DNA of 64,000 nt from the NCBI RefSeq assembly GCF_900176115.1, contig NZ_FWWR01000011.1:242227-306226 (forward strand). Reading direction: 5' to 3'. Positions 9,322 to 20,620 of the stretch are shown piece by piece (positions within the stretch are counted from its first letter, which is position 1; every line of letters begins with the position of its first letter). The notes under the pieces are model-generated. The model was given only the letters and a program-made list of their open reading frames with translations. It made no database searches and had not been told where the DNA came from. The position numbers and the translations under genes are program-made. The DNA is from Peptoniphilus asaccharolyticus DSM 20463 (lineage in GTDB: Bacteria > Bacillota > Clostridia > Tissierellales > Peptoniphilaceae).

Positions 9322-9505
9322 AATAAAAATATGTATACAAAAAGACCGCAGCTTAAAACTACGGTCTTATTTTTTGTCCAAATGTAAACCACTTGGAACT
9401 ATTATTTAGTTTATTCTTTTTAGCTTCCAGTACCATTTGAGTACCAGTAGCCATTTTTCATTCTCTTTATAGCCTGTAATTAAGCCATTTTAGAAAATTT
9501 TGCGA
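9322..9505. other. Intergenic stretch with terminator and possible decayed wall-binding repeat
   Basis: A hairpin at 9342-9369 (AAGACCG / CGGTCTT, T-rich tail) looks like a terminator for plus-strand transcripts leaving IS30 copy 2. On the minus strand at about 9420-9480 there are codons for ITGYKENEKW and, one base out of frame, YWYSNGTGS followed by a stop. This resembles the last repeat of a cell-wall-binding repeat protein. It may be the relic of a gene deleted with the AddB remainder; evidence is weak. Confidence 0.35.
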
Positions 9506-11023
9506 TTATTCCCATTCAATAGTTGCTGGTGGTTTGCTTGTTATATCGTACACTATTCTATTTATATTTTTAACTTCATTTACTATTCTAACTGACACTT
9601 TGTCTAAAACATCGTAAGGAATTCTTGACCAATCTGCTGTCATGAAATCTGTAGTCTTTACTGCTCTAAGAGCAAGTGTGTAGTCATAAGTTCTGAAGTC
9701 TCCCATAACTCCTACAGTTCTGTTATTTGTAAGCACTGCGAAGTATTGGTTGATTTCTGTATCAAGTCCTGCTTTTGCAATTTCTTCTCTAAATATTGCA
9801 TCTGCATCTCTTAATAAATCCAATTTTTCTTTTGTTATTTCTCCGATTACTCTTATTCCAAGTCCTGGTCCTGGGAATGGTTGTCTATTAACTAAGTAGT
9901 CTTTAAGTCCAAGTTCTCTACCTAATTGTCTAACTTCATCTTTAAATAACATTCTAAGTGGTTCTACTATATCTTTAAAGTCTACAACTGATGGAAGTCC
10001 TCCAACGTTGTGGTGGCTCTTAATTACAGCTGCATCTCCAAGTCCTGATTCAATAATATCCGGATAGATTGTACCTTGCGCTAAGAAGTCAACTGAGCCA
10101 ATTTTCTTTCCTTCATCTTCAAATACTCTTATGAACTCTTCTCCAATTGCCTTTCTCTTGTCTTCTGGATCTGTAACGCCTTCAAGTCTCTTTAAAAATC
10201 TTTCTTCTGCGTCCACTCTTATAAAGTGCATTCCTGAATCTTTGAATGCTTCTTCAACTTCAGCTGCTTCGTTCTTTCTCATCAAGCCGTGGTCAACTAA
10301 AATACATGTCAAGTTTTCTCCAACTGCTTCTGAAAGTAGAGCCGCTGCAACAGATGAATCTACTCCACCTGATAGAGCAAGTAAAACTTTACCGTCGCCT
10401 ACTTTTTCTCTTATGGAAGAAATAAGTGTTGTTTTATAGTTTGCCATTGTCCAGTCTTGTTTTTCACCAACTACATTCACAATGAAGTTCTTTAGCATTT
10501 CTGTTCCAAACTCTGAATGGTTAACTTCTGGATGGAACTGGAAGCCATAAAGTTTCTTTTCTTCATTTGCTATTGCAGCATTTTCTGTGTTATCTGTCTT
10601 AGCAATTGTCTTAAATCCTTCTGGTAATGCTACAACTTTATCTACATGGCTCATCCAAACTGTAGAGTCTTGTTTGATGCCATCAAATATTTTGTTATCA
10701 GAAATATTTAAAACAGTTTTTCCAAACTCTCTTTCGCTTGAAGCTTTTACTTCCCCTCCAAGCACATGGCTCATAAGTTGCATACCATAGCAAAGTCCCA
10801 ATACTGGGATTCCAAGTTCAAAGATTTCTTTGTCTATGCTTGGTGCTCCTTCTTCATAAACTGAATTAGGTCCCCCTGTAAAAACTATTCCGTTTGGCTT
10901 CTTTTCTTTTATAGCTTCTAAAGCCTTGTTATATGGAACTACTTCACAGTACACATTAAGATCTCTTATTCTTCTTGCTATAAGTTGGTTATACTGTCCT
11001 CCAAAATCAACAACTAAAATCAT
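9506..11023 (-). CDS. guaA: GMP synthase (glutamine-hydrolysing)
   Basis: Converts XMP, glutamine and ATP to GMP, the last step of guanine nucleotide synthesis. Protein of 505 residues with an N-terminal class I glutamine amidotransferase domain (nucleophile Cys78 in GLCYGMQ, His/Glu in [11 protein letters not shown]), then the ATP-pyrophosphatase domain with the P-loop [16 protein letters not shown], and the dimerisation domain ending KPPATIEWE. An AGGAGG site precedes the ATG. It follows the acyltransferase gene by 8 bp and is probably read with it. I see no guanine riboswitch upstream. Confidence 0.97.
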   Translation of the reverse strand: MILVVDFGGQYNQLIARRIRDLNVYCEVVPYNKALEAIKEKKPNGIVFTGGPNSVYEEGAPSIDKEIFELGIPVLGLCYGMQLMSHVLGGEVKASSEREFGKTVLNISDNKIFDGIKQDSTVWMSHVDKVVALPEGFKTIAKTDNTENAAIANEEKKLYGFQFHPEVNHSEFGTEMLKNFIVNVVGEKQDWTMANYKTTLISSIREKVGDGKVLLALSGGVDSSVAAALLSEAVGENLTCILVDHGLMRKNEAAEVEEAFKDSGMHFIRVDAEERFLKRLEGVTDPEDKRKAIGEEFIRVFEDEGKKIGSVDFLAQGTIYPDIIESGLGDAAVIKSHHNVGGLPSVVDFKDIVEPLRMLFKDEVRQLGRELGLKDYLVNRQPFPGPGLGIRVIGEITKEKLDLLRDADAIFREEIAKAGLDTEINQYFAVLTNNRTVGVMGDFRTYDYTLALRAVKTTDFMTADWSRIPYDVLDKVSVRIVNEVKNINRIVYDITSKPPATIEWE

Positions 11024-11031
11024 TTTTCCTC

Positions 11032-11991
11032 CTATTTTATCTTTTTCTTAATTATATTATAAATGCTATACGGCACAAGTTCTAGTGTTATAATCATTAA
11101 ACTCATTATAATTGGATAAATCACTTCAAAATCTTTAAAAGCTTCTGGTGTCAGCCCTGTTTTAATAAAGTATTCCAAAAATAATATGTGCGTTGTGTAT
11201 ATAAATAGCGTTGAGTTAGACAACAAACTTAGGTCTGTGTCCGTTTTTGATTTAACTACAAACAAAAATACGCTAATTGCATAAATAAAACTAAGTGGGT
11301 TCACCATCTCAAAATACGTAACAAAGTTCGCAGTGGTAGGGTTTTTCATAAGCAAGTCTATCATATACCATATTGCAAATGCCCCAAACACTGCAAATCC
11401 TCTCGGAATATCTTCTTTGTATTTATATATATAGTGTCCAATCATTGCATATCCAACAGTTGAATAGCTCATTGACAAACTATATGTCAAAATGAATGGA
11501 TTGTCTACTAATTTTAAACTTTTTAAATACGGAATTGTTATCGAGCCCAAGAAAAACAAAAATATCGCAAATCTATATTCGTTTCTGGTCATGTTCGAAA
11601 CCATTCTATAAACTACTGGCGCCGAAGCAAATAAAACAACTGCTATATACATATAGTACAGATGGAATTTTTCATTGAATTTCATCAAGGTGTCCATGTT
11701 TGTGTCGTTTATCCACCAACCGTCCCAATATCTATAGACTGCATTGAAGAAAATTATTAAAAAAACTAATTTAAAAACCATTTTAAATGTCTTTTTAAAA
11801 CTTGGCTTTCTTCTATAGAGTAGTGCCCCGCTCGCCATCATAAATAACGGCACCGCACATCTGGATAGCGCTCCGTAGATTATTTTAAAGTTTATAAGTT
11901 CTTCTGACATCATATATATGTTAGTATGTATCATCAAAACTAAAAATATTGCCAGTCCCTTTACTAAGTCTATTTCTATTATTCTCTTCAT
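11032..11991 (-). CDS. Acyltransferase-3 family membrane protein
   Basis: Polytopic membrane protein of 319 residues with about ten hydrophobic helices. It begins [20 protein letters not shown], with a histidine following (MIHTN), the typical opening of the acyltransferase_3/OafA-like family that O-acetylates wall or surface glycans. It lies between the tkt terminator and guaA and is on the same strand as the upstream wall-polymer operon, which fits a role in envelope modification. The acceptor is unknown. Confidence 0.82.
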   Translation of the reverse strand: MKRIIEIDLVKGLAIFLVLMIHTNIYMMSEELINFKIIYGALSRCAVPLFMMASGALLYRRKPSFKKTFKMVFKLVFLIIFFNAVYRYWDGWWINDTNMDTLMKFNEKFHLYYMYIAVVLFASAPVVYRMVSNMTRNEYRFAIFLFFLGSITIPYLKSLKLVDNPFILTYSLSMSYSTVGYAMIGHYIYKYKEDIPRGFAVFGAFAIWYMIDLLMKNPTTANFVTYFEMVNPLSFIYAISVFLFVVKSKTDTDLSLLSNSTLFIYTTHILFLEYFIKTGLTPEAFKDFEVIYPIIMSLMIITLELVPYSIYNIIKKKIK

Positions 11992-11997
11992 ATTAGT

Positions 11998-12020
11998 AAA
12001 AAAGTCGCCTTTCGGCGACT
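11998..12020 (-). terminator. Terminator of tkt operon
   Basis: On the minus strand, a perfect GTCGCC-GAAA-GGCGAC hairpin (12004-12019) is followed by six T. It separates tkt from the acyltransferase gene downstream. Confidence 0.9.
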
Positions 12021-12022
12021 AT

Positions 12023-13963
12023 TTAAAACTCCTCAAGTGCTTTTTTTACATTTTCTGCAGTTATTCCAAAATACTTAAACACTTCTGATCCTGGGGCTGA
12101 AGTTCCAAATTCATCTATTGTTATAAGTTTTCCATCAAGTCCTGCATATTTATGCCAGCCGTAAGAACTTGCCGCTTCTACTACCACTCTATTTCTAACT
12201 CTATTAGGTATTATTGATTCTTTGTATTCTTCAGTTTGCGCTTCGAAAAGCTCTCTTGATGGCATTGAAACAACTCTTGTTTCTTCATCTGCTGCTTCTA
12301 CTGCTATCTCAACTTCTGAACCTGTTGCTATTATTATCTTTTTAAGTTCTTTTGTCTCTCTTTGTACTACATAAGCTCCCTTAGCTGCATCTTTTGATGA
12401 ACCGTCTAAGTTCTTAAGAGTTTGTCTTGAAAGAATAAGTGATACTGGTGTAGATTTTGAGTTAAGTGCAACTGACCATGCCACTGCTGCTTCTACTGCG
12501 TCTGCAGGTCTGAATACAATGTGGTTTGGAATGCTTCTTAGCATTGCAAGTTGTTCTATTGGTTGGTGTGTTGGTCCGTCTTCTCCAACTCCTATTGAGT
12601 CGTGAGTAAGAATAAATACTGAACCCAAATTTTGGATTGCTGCAAGTCTTATTGCAGGTTTTAAATAATCTGCAAACACAAGGAAAGTAGCTCCATAAGA
12701 CTTAAATCCGCCGTGTAACATAATACCATTTACAATTGCTGCCATAGCATGTTCACGAACTCCAAAGTTTATGTTAAGTCCTTTAGGGTTTTTAGCGCTG
12801 AAATTTTCTTCTTTATCTATATTTGATTTGTTAGATGGCGCAAGGTCTGCTGAACCACCGAAGAATAAATCAAATTTGTCAGCTATTCTGTTTAATGCCA
12901 CTCCTGAAGATGCACGAGTTGCCATATCTTTTTCAAATTTGTATAACTCTTCATCTTCTAAAACTTCTAAATCAAATTTTCCGTTCATTGAATCTAAAAG
13001 TTTTTTGTACTCTTCTGGATATTTTTCAGCGTATAGAGCTTCTACTCTCTTTGATTTTTCATATTCAAAGTGTAGATCTTTTTTGATATCTTCAAAATGA
13101 GCTCTAACTTCGTCTGAAACATAGAAAGTTTCTTCAGATGCTTCTAAGAATTTCTTAGTTTCTAAAACGCCTTCTTCTCCTAGAGGTTCTCCGTGAGCTT
13201 TGCTTGTTCCAACTCTTGGTGAACCATATCCTATTTCTGTAGTTACTTTTATAAGTGATGGTCTTTCATCTTTCTTAGCTTGTTCTATAGCTGCTGCAAT
13301 AGCTTCTATATCATTTCCATCTTCAACTTCAATAACTTGCCATCCAAGTGCTAAGTATCTTGAAGCAACGTCTTCTGAAAATGCTAAGTCAGTTGAACCT
13401 TCTATTGAAATTCCGTTTGAATCGTATAGTACAATTAGCTTTGAAAGCTTAAGTGTTCCAGCAAGAGATGAAGCTTCGTTTGAAATTCCTTCCATTAAGT
13501 CTCCATCGCCACAGATTACAAATGTGTTGTGGTCTATAACTTCAATGTCTTTGTTATAGATTGCAGCCATGTGTTTTTCTGCCATAGCCATACCAACTGC
13601 CATGGAAATACCTTGGCCTAATGGTCCTGTAGTCGCTTCTACACCAACTGTATGTTTATATTCAGGGTGTCCTGGTGTACGTGATGAAAGTTGTCTAAAG
13701 TTCTTTAAATCTTCAATTTCAAGTCCATATCCAAAAAGGTGAAGTAATGAATAAAGCATACTTGATCCGTGGCCTGCTGAAAGAATAAATCTATCTCTGT
13801 TTATCCAATTTGGGTCACTTGGATTGTGTTTCATATTTTTCCAAATTGTATAAGCCATTGGTGATGCTCCAAGTGGTAACCCTGGATGTCCTGAATTTGC
13901 CGCTTGAATTTGGTCTACCGAAAGTAATCTGATGGTGTTGATAGCTTTAGTTTCTATGTTCAT
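12023..13963 (-). CDS. tkt: Transketolase
   Basis: Thiamine-diphosphate enzyme of the non-oxidative pentose phosphate pathway, moving two-carbon units between sugar phosphates. The 646-residue protein has the N-terminal [18 protein letters not shown] segment, the ThDP-binding GDGDLMEG motif, the central [16 protein letters not shown] motif and the C-terminal domain. AGGAGGAAA precedes the ATG at 13963. The start overlaps the end of the tagA-like gene by 17 bp, so it is translated from the same transcript as tagA and csaB, an unusual pairing of central metabolism and wall-polymer genes. Confidence 0.97.
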   Translation of the reverse strand: MNIETKAINTIRLLSVDQIQAANSGHPGLPLGASPMAYTIWKNMKHNPSDPNWINRDRFILSAGHGSSMLYSLLHLFGYGLEIEDLKNFRQLSSRTPGHPEYKHTVGVEATTGPLGQGISMAVGMAMAEKHMAAIYNKDIEVIDHNTFVICGDGDLMEGISNEASSLAGTLKLSKLIVLYDSNGISIEGSTDLAFSEDVASRYLALGWQVIEVEDGNDIEAIAAAIEQAKKDERPSLIKVTTEIGYGSPRVGTSKAHGEPLGEEGVLETKKFLEASEETFYVSDEVRAHFEDIKKDLHFEYEKSKRVEALYAEKYPEEYKKLLDSMNGKFDLEVLEDEELYKFEKDMATRASSGVALNRIADKFDLFFGGSADLAPSNKSNIDKEENFSAKNPKGLNINFGVREHAMAAIVNGIMLHGGFKSYGATFLVFADYLKPAIRLAAIQNLGSVFILTHDSIGVGEDGPTHQPIEQLAMLRSIPNHIVFRPADAVEAAVAWSVALNSKSTPVSLILSRQTLKNLDGSSKDAAKGAYVVQRETKELKKIIIATGSEVEIAVEAADEETRVVSMPSRELFEAQTEEYKESIIPNRVRNRVVVEAASSYGWHKYAGLDGKLITIDEFGTSAPGSEVFKYFGITAENVKKALEEF

Positions 13964-14726
13964 TTTTTCCTCCTACTACTACAGAATTCTTATCTTTTAT
14001 TACAGAATACAAAAATTTAGGTATTGCAACTTGTCTCTTTATTCTAGCTGGGTCTGAAAGCAATCTATATAGCCACTCTAAATTTAGCTTTATAAATATT
14101 TCAGGAGCTCTCTTGCTAACTCCCGCAAGTATGTCTATAACCCCGCCATTACCTATTATAACTTTTGAATTCAATCTGCCCTTATTATGCTCTATCCAAA
14201 TCTCTTGTTTAGGATAGCCCATTCCCAAAAATATTATATCAGGTTTCAATGAATTAATCTTTTCAATTACTTCAAGTTCTTCCTCATGGTCTCCCATTCC
14301 AAGGTGAGCACCTTTAAAATATCCATGATGGTAGCCTACTATATTCAATTTCTCATCTTGTTTTAAATTTTTATAAGCTTGTTCAACTACTTCAGGTTTA
14401 GTCCCAAGTAAGAACAAACTATATCCTTCTTCTCTACAAAGCTCAATCATCTTCATAGATAAGTCAAAACCAGTTACACGCTCTTTAAGCGGCAATTTTT
14501 TCATCTTAGAGCCATAAATAAGGCCTATTCCATCCGCCACAACCAAATCAGCTGAATTTATTATATCTCTCATCTTTTGATTGTCCCGTGCGTCTACTAC
14601 AATTTCAGTATTTGGAGTCATTATAGTATGCAATCTGTCTTCTTTTAGAAATCCTTTGATTTTTTCAAATGCTTCATCAAATGTCACATTGAAAACTTCC
14701 ACTCCGAATATACTAACTTTTTCCAT
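13947..14726 (-). CDS. WecB/TagA/CpsF-family glycosyltransferase
   Basis: GT26-family enzyme that typically transfers N-acetylmannosamine (or a related sugar) to a lipid-linked GlcNAc at the cytosolic membrane face during teichoic acid or secondary wall polymer synthesis. Protein of 259 residues; typical segments are [26 protein letters not shown], and [19 protein letters not shown] sequence (here [19 protein letters not shown]) near residue 175. It overlaps csaB by 14 bp upstream and tkt downstream, an arrangement of translational coupling. Sugar specificity cannot be decided from sequence alone. Confidence 0.9.
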   Translation of the reverse strand: MEKVSIFGVEVFNVTFDEAFEKIKGFLKEDRLHTIMTPNTEIVVDARDNQKMRDIINSADLVVADGIGLIYGSKMKKLPLKERVTGFDLSMKMIELCREEGYSLFLLGTKPEVVEQAYKNLKQDEKLNIVGYHHGYFKGAHLGMGDHEEELEVIEKINSLKPDIIFLGMGYPKQEIWIEHNKGRLNSKVIIGNGGVIDILAGVSKRAPEIFIKLNLEWLYRLLSDPARIKRQVAIPKFLYSVIKDKNSVVVGGKNEHRN

Positions 14727-15840
14727 TCTTTGTATTTAATACCTCCAAAACCTTTTTGTTGTGCTCTTTGGTCTTTTTTACAAATTTAAGCAAATATCTA
14801 CTTATGTTTTCTTTTAGTGCTTCTCTATTCTCAATAGACTCCAAAATTTCTTCTGCCAATTCTTCGGATTTGAAATTCTGTACATAATGGTTTTGAACTC
14901 TATCAAGCTCTTTCATAAACCCGTCAATCTTAGGGTCGTATGAAATCCCTATTGGATATACACCCATAAGTGTTGAAAATATAAGCCCATGAAGTCTCAT
15001 GCTAACGCATATATCTAAATTACCTATCAAGGATAGATATTCATTCACATGTAGGTAGTGATCTGCCAAGTATATATTTTCATATTCATTCTTTATTTTA
15101 TCATAAATTTGAGTTTCTATTTCCAAGTCTAAATGATAAAAGAAAGGAATTAATATTATATTTACATCTTTTTTGCTCTTTACAAGCTCTATAGTCTTTA
15201 TAAACTCTTTAATAGTTCTTTCTCCGGAGTTCTTCCAGTTCATAACTATCATTCCAACATTCACAGCATCTTTTCTAACTCCAAGTCCATCTAAAACTTC
15301 TCTGCCTTTTTCTAAACTTGGTCTCTTTATTCCAAACACTGTATCAGTTGTAACTTGGACATCTCTCTTGACGTTTAAGTCTCTAAGATATGCCTCACTC
15401 TGTCCATCTCTTACATTTAAATAATCTACTTTATTTAAGATATTTCTAGTTAGAAATCTATTAAATGTTCTTCTTATCGGCCCAATCCCTTGAGAATATA
15501 CAAAAGTCTTCTTTTTCATTAGTTGAGCAAGTTTTAAGATCCCAAGATAATAGAGTATTGATTTGCTACTGCTCACATCTTGAAGTAACGAACCCCCTCC
15601 AGACAATAGCATATCTGTACGTTTCATATTTACTAATATGTCTGATATCTTGGACCTATTTACAGCTTTCACACCATATTTTTCAGTTGTCCAATCCGGA
15701 TTTTTCGAAAGTACAACAATCTCTGCATCGCTAATCTCAGATATTCCGTCTACCAGACCTTTTAATATGGCTTCATCGCCTATGTTGTTATAGCCGTAGT
15801 AACCGGATACCAAAATCTTATTTGCCAATGTATTTGTCAT
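14713..15840 (-). CDS. csaB: CsaB-type polysaccharide pyruvyltransferase
   Basis: Predicted to add ketal-linked pyruvate to the secondary cell wall polymer; pyruvylated polymer is the known ligand of SLH domains in Bacillus and related bacteria. Protein of 375 residues with the family opening ILVSGYYGYNNIGDEAIL, the SGGGSLLQD glycine-rich motif near residue 80, YSQGIGPI, and the late SMRLHGLIFS motif. It overlaps DUF5693 upstream by 23 bp and tagA downstream. The SLH-bearing dipeptidase at 25401-27416 is a likely beneficiary. Confidence 0.92.
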   Translation of the reverse strand: MTNTLANKILVSGYYGYNNIGDEAILKGLVDGISEISDAEIVVLSKNPDWTTEKYGVKAVNRSKISDILVNMKRTDMLLSGGGSLLQDVSSSKSILYYLGILKLAQLMKKKTFVYSQGIGPIRRTFNRFLTRNILNKVDYLNVRDGQSEAYLRDLNVKRDVQVTTDTVFGIKRPSLEKGREVLDGLGVRKDAVNVGMIVMNWKNSGERTIKEFIKTIELVKSKKDVNIILIPFFYHLDLEIETQIYDKIKNEYENIYLADHYLHVNEYLSLIGNLDICVSMRLHGLIFSTLMGVYPIGISYDPKIDGFMKELDRVQNHYVQNFKSEELAEEILESIENREALKENISRYLLKFVKKTKEHNKKVLEVLNTKNGKS

Positions 15841-17896
15841 ACCCCTTTCTTAAAAGTTCTGCGATATATACAAACACTAAAGCAATAATAGCGACAACCA
15901 CATATTGTACAAACACTCTTGTAAATGAAATGTAAAGTGGTGTTCTGATATGAGAGAAAGTATTCACTATATCAGCCATTCCTATTGAAGCTAAAAGTAT
16001 CAATAAGAAAGTCATTATTTCAGCTTTTTTTCTATATGCAATATACATCATAAATATTACAGCCGGCCATCCCATCAAAATTGCCTTTGTTCTCGGTCTT
16101 ACAGGCAAGTATATTTCCATTAAATTTCTCGCAAGAAGTTCCATTCCAGGTACTTTTGTGTTTGTATTTCCACCTCTTAATAAGAAAAGTGCCACCAACA
16201 CCAAAAGCATTCCCGCAAGTCCAGCTTGCCAGAATTTAACATCTGCTTTTAAAATATTTGCTATCTCTCCAACTTGTATCTTAGGAGCAGTTTCTTCTTC
16301 TCTACCAAATCCAATATATGCCGCGTAGATTGCCACTGCAAAGAATATTGGCAAGACTTGTGAAATCTTAACCCCTCTGAACTCAACAAGTTCCATTAGA
16401 TAGTTTGTTCCGCTTAAGAATGATACTTCATTCAAAGCTCCAACCATAGTTATAGCAATTGCTATCAAAAGAAGTGCCATTCCATGGATATATATTTTGA
16501 AAGTTTTTATTTCTCTCTTCTTTCTCTTTTTAACCATCATATAATTTTGCATTATCACGGTCAAAGCAAGCGATGGATAGACAACTATTGCCGCCAAGTT
16601 AAACAGCAAGTTTCCAAATCCTTCTTTTATTCCTGCGCCAAAGAAAGCTAACGCAGCTAAAGCTCCAAGTCCCATTAGAATATTAGATGCCATTGCAGGT
16701 ATTCCAAATACAGTTTCTAACAATAGAACACCTGCTGCCACAACTCCAAGAGCAACAGGAATCTTTAAAAGTCTGCTTGGGTTCCAAGTTCCAATTGGTT
16801 CAACTTTTCCAGCAGTATATCCCTTATCTCCCATTCTTTGAGCTAAAGGTTGTAGTACATTTCCATACATTTGAGGTTCTGAAATAATTTCATGTCCTCT
16901 TGTATAAGGTGCTATAAACACTACTGAAATATTTCTCTCTGAAATTGCTCTGTAGTATATGTTAGTAAGCTCTTCTCCGTTTCTGTGTAGCGGAATTCGG
17001 TAGTCATATCTCTCTTGTAGATAATCCCAAGTCGTAAAAGCTCTAACTTTTCTAACTTTGTCATTCTTAATTACAGAATCCACACCTTTAAGTTCTGTAT
17101 GTCCACGTTGGTTTGATGCTTCGACCAATCCAAGTGCCATCTTATTTTTATTTAGAAGTTTAATAAATTCTTCATTTATTGAGTCGTCTTTTGCTCTATT
17201 GGAATAGAATTCGGTTCCTGCGAATACAATCCAGTTTTGCTCTGGATTAAATTCTTCAATAGCAGACATAAATCTCTCCATAGTCTTTTTAGGGTCTTGA
17301 AGTCTTGAGTAGAAAACAGGTCTTAAGTTCACTGTAAGCCCAGCTTCCTTAAGTTCATCTATAAGCGACTTATCAAATCCAAGTCCAACATATTCTAAAA
17401 CCGAGCTCTTATATCCTAAATCTCCTATACGCTTTTCTTCCAAATCAAAAGCTCCAACATGATTACCTACTAAATCTTCAGGTCTACCTTCAATTAAAAT
17501 TTCTTCATTTGAAATCTTTTTAATTTTTCTTTGATTTTTTAAAGTAGATAAACCATCAACGATAAATTGTATTTCCTTAGAGCTTCCTCTTACATTCAAA
17601 TCTTTTCCTATCATCTGCGTTCTAAGATTTGAATTTGGAAGTTTTCTCATAAAGTCAATGTTGTATTCGTTAATTGAGATAGTGGTTACTCCATTTTCTT
17701 TTAATTCTTTAAAATATTCTATTGGAGAATCACCATTTTCATAAGATAATTTTGAAAATTGATTGTAGTCTGCCACAACATCATAACCCTTATATCCAGC
17801 TTCTGCCTTATATCTTCCTATGACAAAATACATAGAAAAAACAATAGACAACATAATCAGGCCTAATGTTATGTATTTTTTATTTAGCTTTTGCAT
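15818..17896 (-). CDS. DUF5693 family polytopic membrane protein
   Basis: Protein of 692 residues: an N-terminal membrane helix (about 10-27), a large extracytoplasmic region to about residue 375, then about eight membrane helices. It matches the DUF5693 family, which is repeatedly found beside csaB and tagA in Firmicutes; this context suggests a part in assembly or export of the pyruvylated wall polymer, but no reaction is known. The ATG at 17896 follows GGAGAT. It is the first gene of the DUF5693-csaB-tagA-tkt unit, with overlapping coding ends throughout. Confidence 0.83.
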   Translation of the reverse strand: MQKLNKKYITLGLIMLSIVFSMYFVIGRYKAEAGYKGYDVVADYNQFSKLSYENGDSPIEYFKELKENGVTTISINEYNIDFMRKLPNSNLRTQMIGKDLNVRGSSKEIQFIVDGLSTLKNQRKIKKISNEEILIEGRPEDLVGNHVGAFDLEEKRIGDLGYKSSVLEYVGLGFDKSLIDELKEAGLTVNLRPVFYSRLQDPKKTMERFMSAIEEFNPEQNWIVFAGTEFYSNRAKDDSINEEFIKLLNKNKMALGLVEASNQRGHTELKGVDSVIKNDKVRKVRAFTTWDYLQERYDYRIPLHRNGEELTNIYYRAISERNISVVFIAPYTRGHEIISEPQMYGNVLQPLAQRMGDKGYTAGKVEPIGTWNPSRLLKIPVALGVVAAGVLLLETVFGIPAMASNILMGLGALAALAFFGAGIKEGFGNLLFNLAAIVVYPSLALTVIMQNYMMVKKRKKREIKTFKIYIHGMALLLIAIAITMVGALNEVSFLSGTNYLMELVEFRGVKISQVLPIFFAVAIYAAYIGFGREEETAPKIQVGEIANILKADVKFWQAGLAGMLLVLVALFLLRGGNTNTKVPGMELLARNLMEIYLPVRPRTKAILMGWPAVIFMMYIAYRKKAEIMTFLLILLASIGMADIVNTFSHIRTPLYISFTRVFVQYVVVAIIALVFVYIAELLRKGYDKYIGK

Positions 17897-17958
17897 AATA
17901 TCTCCTCTTAATTTAATTTACATTTCTAATTATACTATGAATAGTTGAATTTTTACAG

Positions 17959-17983
17959 AAAAAAGGCCTCTCTTACGAGAAGC
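17959..17983 (-). terminator. Terminator originally belonging to mazF transcript
   Basis: Minus-strand hairpin GCTTCTC-GTAA-GAGAGGC followed by six T. It lies just outside the ISL3 target duplication; before that insertion it would have been the terminator about 25 bp after the mazF stop codon. Confidence 0.75.
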
Positions 17984-18134
17984 TCTTTAATATGTATTTA
18001 TTTGGCTCTATGTCAAATATTGGGGAGACTCGTTAACTCGAGTCTCTTTCTTTATGTAAAAATGGGCACATAGACGCTAATAAAGATATCAAAACTAAAA
18101 TAGCAAAAAACAACTAAAAATAAGCATAGCAAAT

Positions 18135-18152
18135 AAAACCCCTAGGGGTTTT
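18135..18152. terminator. Palindrome after ISL3 transposase
   Basis: A perfect 18-bp palindrome AAAACCCCTAGGGGTTTT 26 bp beyond the corrected end of the transposase. It could act as a terminator, though the stem has no loop and the following T-run is weak. Confidence 0.45.
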
Positions 18153-18177
18153 GCAAATTTTCCCGTTTTCCTAATCT

Positions 18178-19376
18178 CTACTTACATGAAAACATAATTC
18201 TTTTTCTAAACAAGTCAAAATTTCTCATACCAAAACAATTTCTTTTTAATTGTTTTTATTCTTTGTATGAGTTCCTTCAAGAGGTCCATTTGACCAAGAG
18301 TAATCAAATGAATTACATATTTCTTCAAACCAGTTATTAAAAGAAGTGATACAAGATTTAAATTCTTTTAATTTTGATTCATCTGCTCTTTTTATCCATT
18401 CTCTTAAAGCTTTTTTAGCTCTAGTTTTGTTTGGCTGACTAAGTACATACTGGTACCCACAGGGCACACAGTAGAACAATTCTTTTAACTTGTATGCTTC
18501 TTTTAATTCCTTGTTCAGTTCAATCATAAGTGATACTTCATTAGCTTGTTCTGAAGTTAGCTTAGAGGCAGGTTTTGTAATTAAACTCTTACTTCTTTTA
18601 AAATATTTCCTAAGCTTTGATGATACATCCTTTTGTATTCTCTTTCTAACATTTTCTAATGCCCAGGATACTTGTCTTATGAAGTGGTACCTATCTATGA
18701 TATGTATTGCGTTTTTAAAGAATGATTTCTTAACTGATTTAAATGTTTTAGACATATCACTTACAAAAAATTTTACTTCGTTTCTTTCTTTGTTTGGTAT
18801 CTTTTCAAAGTACCCATACAATGTATTCTTATCTCTTGATGGTAAGATATCTATGATAGAGTGTTTAGATCCATCAAGAAGAGACGTATGATACCTGTTA
18901 TTACCACTATCACCTTTAAATTCGTCTATACATAATACTTCTGATAGCCTATCTCTAGAAGCACTTAAACAATTTAAAATTCTTAATACTGTGTTTGAAG
19001 AAACATTATACCTATTAGCAATAGAAGATATAGAATACACCTCATCAAACTCAGAAACAATAGCAAAAACAAGTCTATTGGTCATAGTATGACCTTTGGC
19101 AATAAAATCAAGATTCCTCTCAAAACGAGAACCACAAGACTTACAATCATATCTAGTTTTCTTTAAGAAAATCAAAGATTTCTTACCTCGGATGTGAGTA
19201 TCCCTAATCTTTTGAATTCTATGATCATGAACCCAAATCTTTTTAGAACCACAATGAGGACAAATAGACATCTTAGAAACAGAAGCGTGAACATTAACAA
19301 AATTATTACTCTCATCAACTCTATCAAAAACTACATCTTTAAAACCAAACAAATTCATGATATTATTATTTTGCAC
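18178..19376 (-). pseudogene. ISL3-family transposase with C-terminal frameshifts
   Basis: Starts at GTG 19376, eight nt after a GGAGGT site. It has an N-terminal zinc finger (CPHCGSKK ... CKSCGSRFE), a helix-turn-helix region, and the DDE transposase core with LCIDEFKGD, VSDMSKTF and the late SNGPLEGT motif. The frame stops at 18246 after 376 residues because of extra A residues near 18256-18270. Correcting two homopolymer insertions continues the normal family end (KRNCFGMRNFDLFRKRI) to a stop at 18178, about 398 residues. Whether the indels are real or consensus errors is open. Confidence 0.85.
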
Positions 19377-19452
19377 TTATATGCACCTCCAAGCTTTGTT
19401 TTTGGTTACTTAAAGTTTAGGACTAAAAGCGTATAAGTGCAATTTTTTTGCA

Positions 19453-20567
19453 GATAATTTATCATAACAAGTGCAACATAAATAAACTCATAGCTAATCA
19501 GCTGTGTTAATATGTAAGTGACCAAACAAAACATATTAAAAGGAGTGATTAACTATGAGCTATAACCATCTTACCATAGAAGAAAGATCTTGTATTTACC
19601 AATTTTTAAATTTAGGAATGAGTATAAGGAAAATTGCACAAGCACTTAAAAGGTCACCTAGTACAATATCTAGAGAAATTAAAAGAAATTACATCTAAGA
19701 TAAAGTTAGTAGGGGAAGTTACACTAAGTACTTTCCGATAAAGGCAAATGATAAATATATTGATAGAAGAAAAGACTGCCATAGAAAAGTAAATTTTCTA
19801 AAGATGTTATTGATTATTTAACTGTAAAGATTAACGAACATTGGTCCCCTGAACAAATATCAAATAGAAACACAAATGAGATTCATGAATTACCATCTAC
19901 ATCAACGATATATAGAATGATACACGCCAAAAAGCTGCCAAAAACTAGTATGAAAAATTTGAGAAGAAAAGCTAAATTTAAAAGGCCAGCAGAAAAAAGA
20001 GGAAAATTCAATGATAAAGGTAGAACAATTAAGAAAAGACCTAAAGAGATATACAGAAGGCAAGAATTAGGCCACTGGGAAGCAGATACAGTGGAATCAG
20101 GCAGATTAGATCATAAAAGGAAAAGTAGATGTTGTTTCGTAACTTTAGCAGAAAGAAAATCTAGATATTATATAGCAATCCTAGTTGAAAATAGAAAGTC
20201 GGAAAGCGTAACACCAGCAATAATAAATGCATTAAAAGATTATCCAAAAGAATTAGTAAAAACAATAACCTTTGATAGAGGTAAAGAATTTTCAGAATTT
20301 GAGAAAATAGAAAAAGAATTAGGATGCAAAACTTATTTTTGTGATCCCTATTGTGCATGGCAAAAAGGTACAAATGAAAATAGTAACGGACTTTTGAGGG
20401 AGTTTTATCCTAAGGGTATGGATTTATCAGAAGTGAATATTGATGAATTAAATTATAACTTAAGTTTAATGAATAATAGACCTAGAAAATGTATAAAATA
20501 TAAAACACCTAAAGAAGAACTTTTTGGTCTCTTACCATAGGTGTTGCATTTGATTTGACAATTCGTC
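19453..20567 (+). mobile_element. IS30-family element, copy 3, nested in ISL3
   Basis: A 1115-bp copy with standard ends. It is flanked by a perfect 4-bp duplication TGCA (19449-19452 and 20568-20571), so it inserted cleanly into the upstream end of the ISL3 element, between the transposase start and the right inverted repeat. Confidence 0.93.
19555..20540 (+). pseudogene. IS30 transposase, frameshifted (copy 3)
   Basis: Relative to the intact copy it has an extra A near 19691, a missing A near 19702 and a missing A near 19786. The first two compensate for each other; the third breaks the frame after about residue 76. The catalytic part is open from 19917. Confidence 0.9.
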
Positions 20568-20620
20568 TGCATAAAAATATCTGTTAGAGATTTACTCCCC
20601 AACAGATATTATAGAGCCAT

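Larger units (their letters stand above)
18004..20618 (-). mobile_element. ISL3-family element interrupted by IS30 copy 3
   Basis: Ends are inverted repeats of about 24 bp: left GGCTCTATGTCAAATATTGG, right (complement) GGCTCTATAATATCTGTTGG, both continuing GGAG. Flanks are a perfect 8-bp target duplication ATTTATTT at 17996-18003 and 20619-20626, as expected for ISL3. Removing the IS30 copy and its 4-bp duplication leaves about 1496 bp, a normal ISL3 size. The right duplication contains the mazF stop codon, which is preserved. A hairpin at 18025-18046 lies just inside the left end. Confidence 0.92.
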
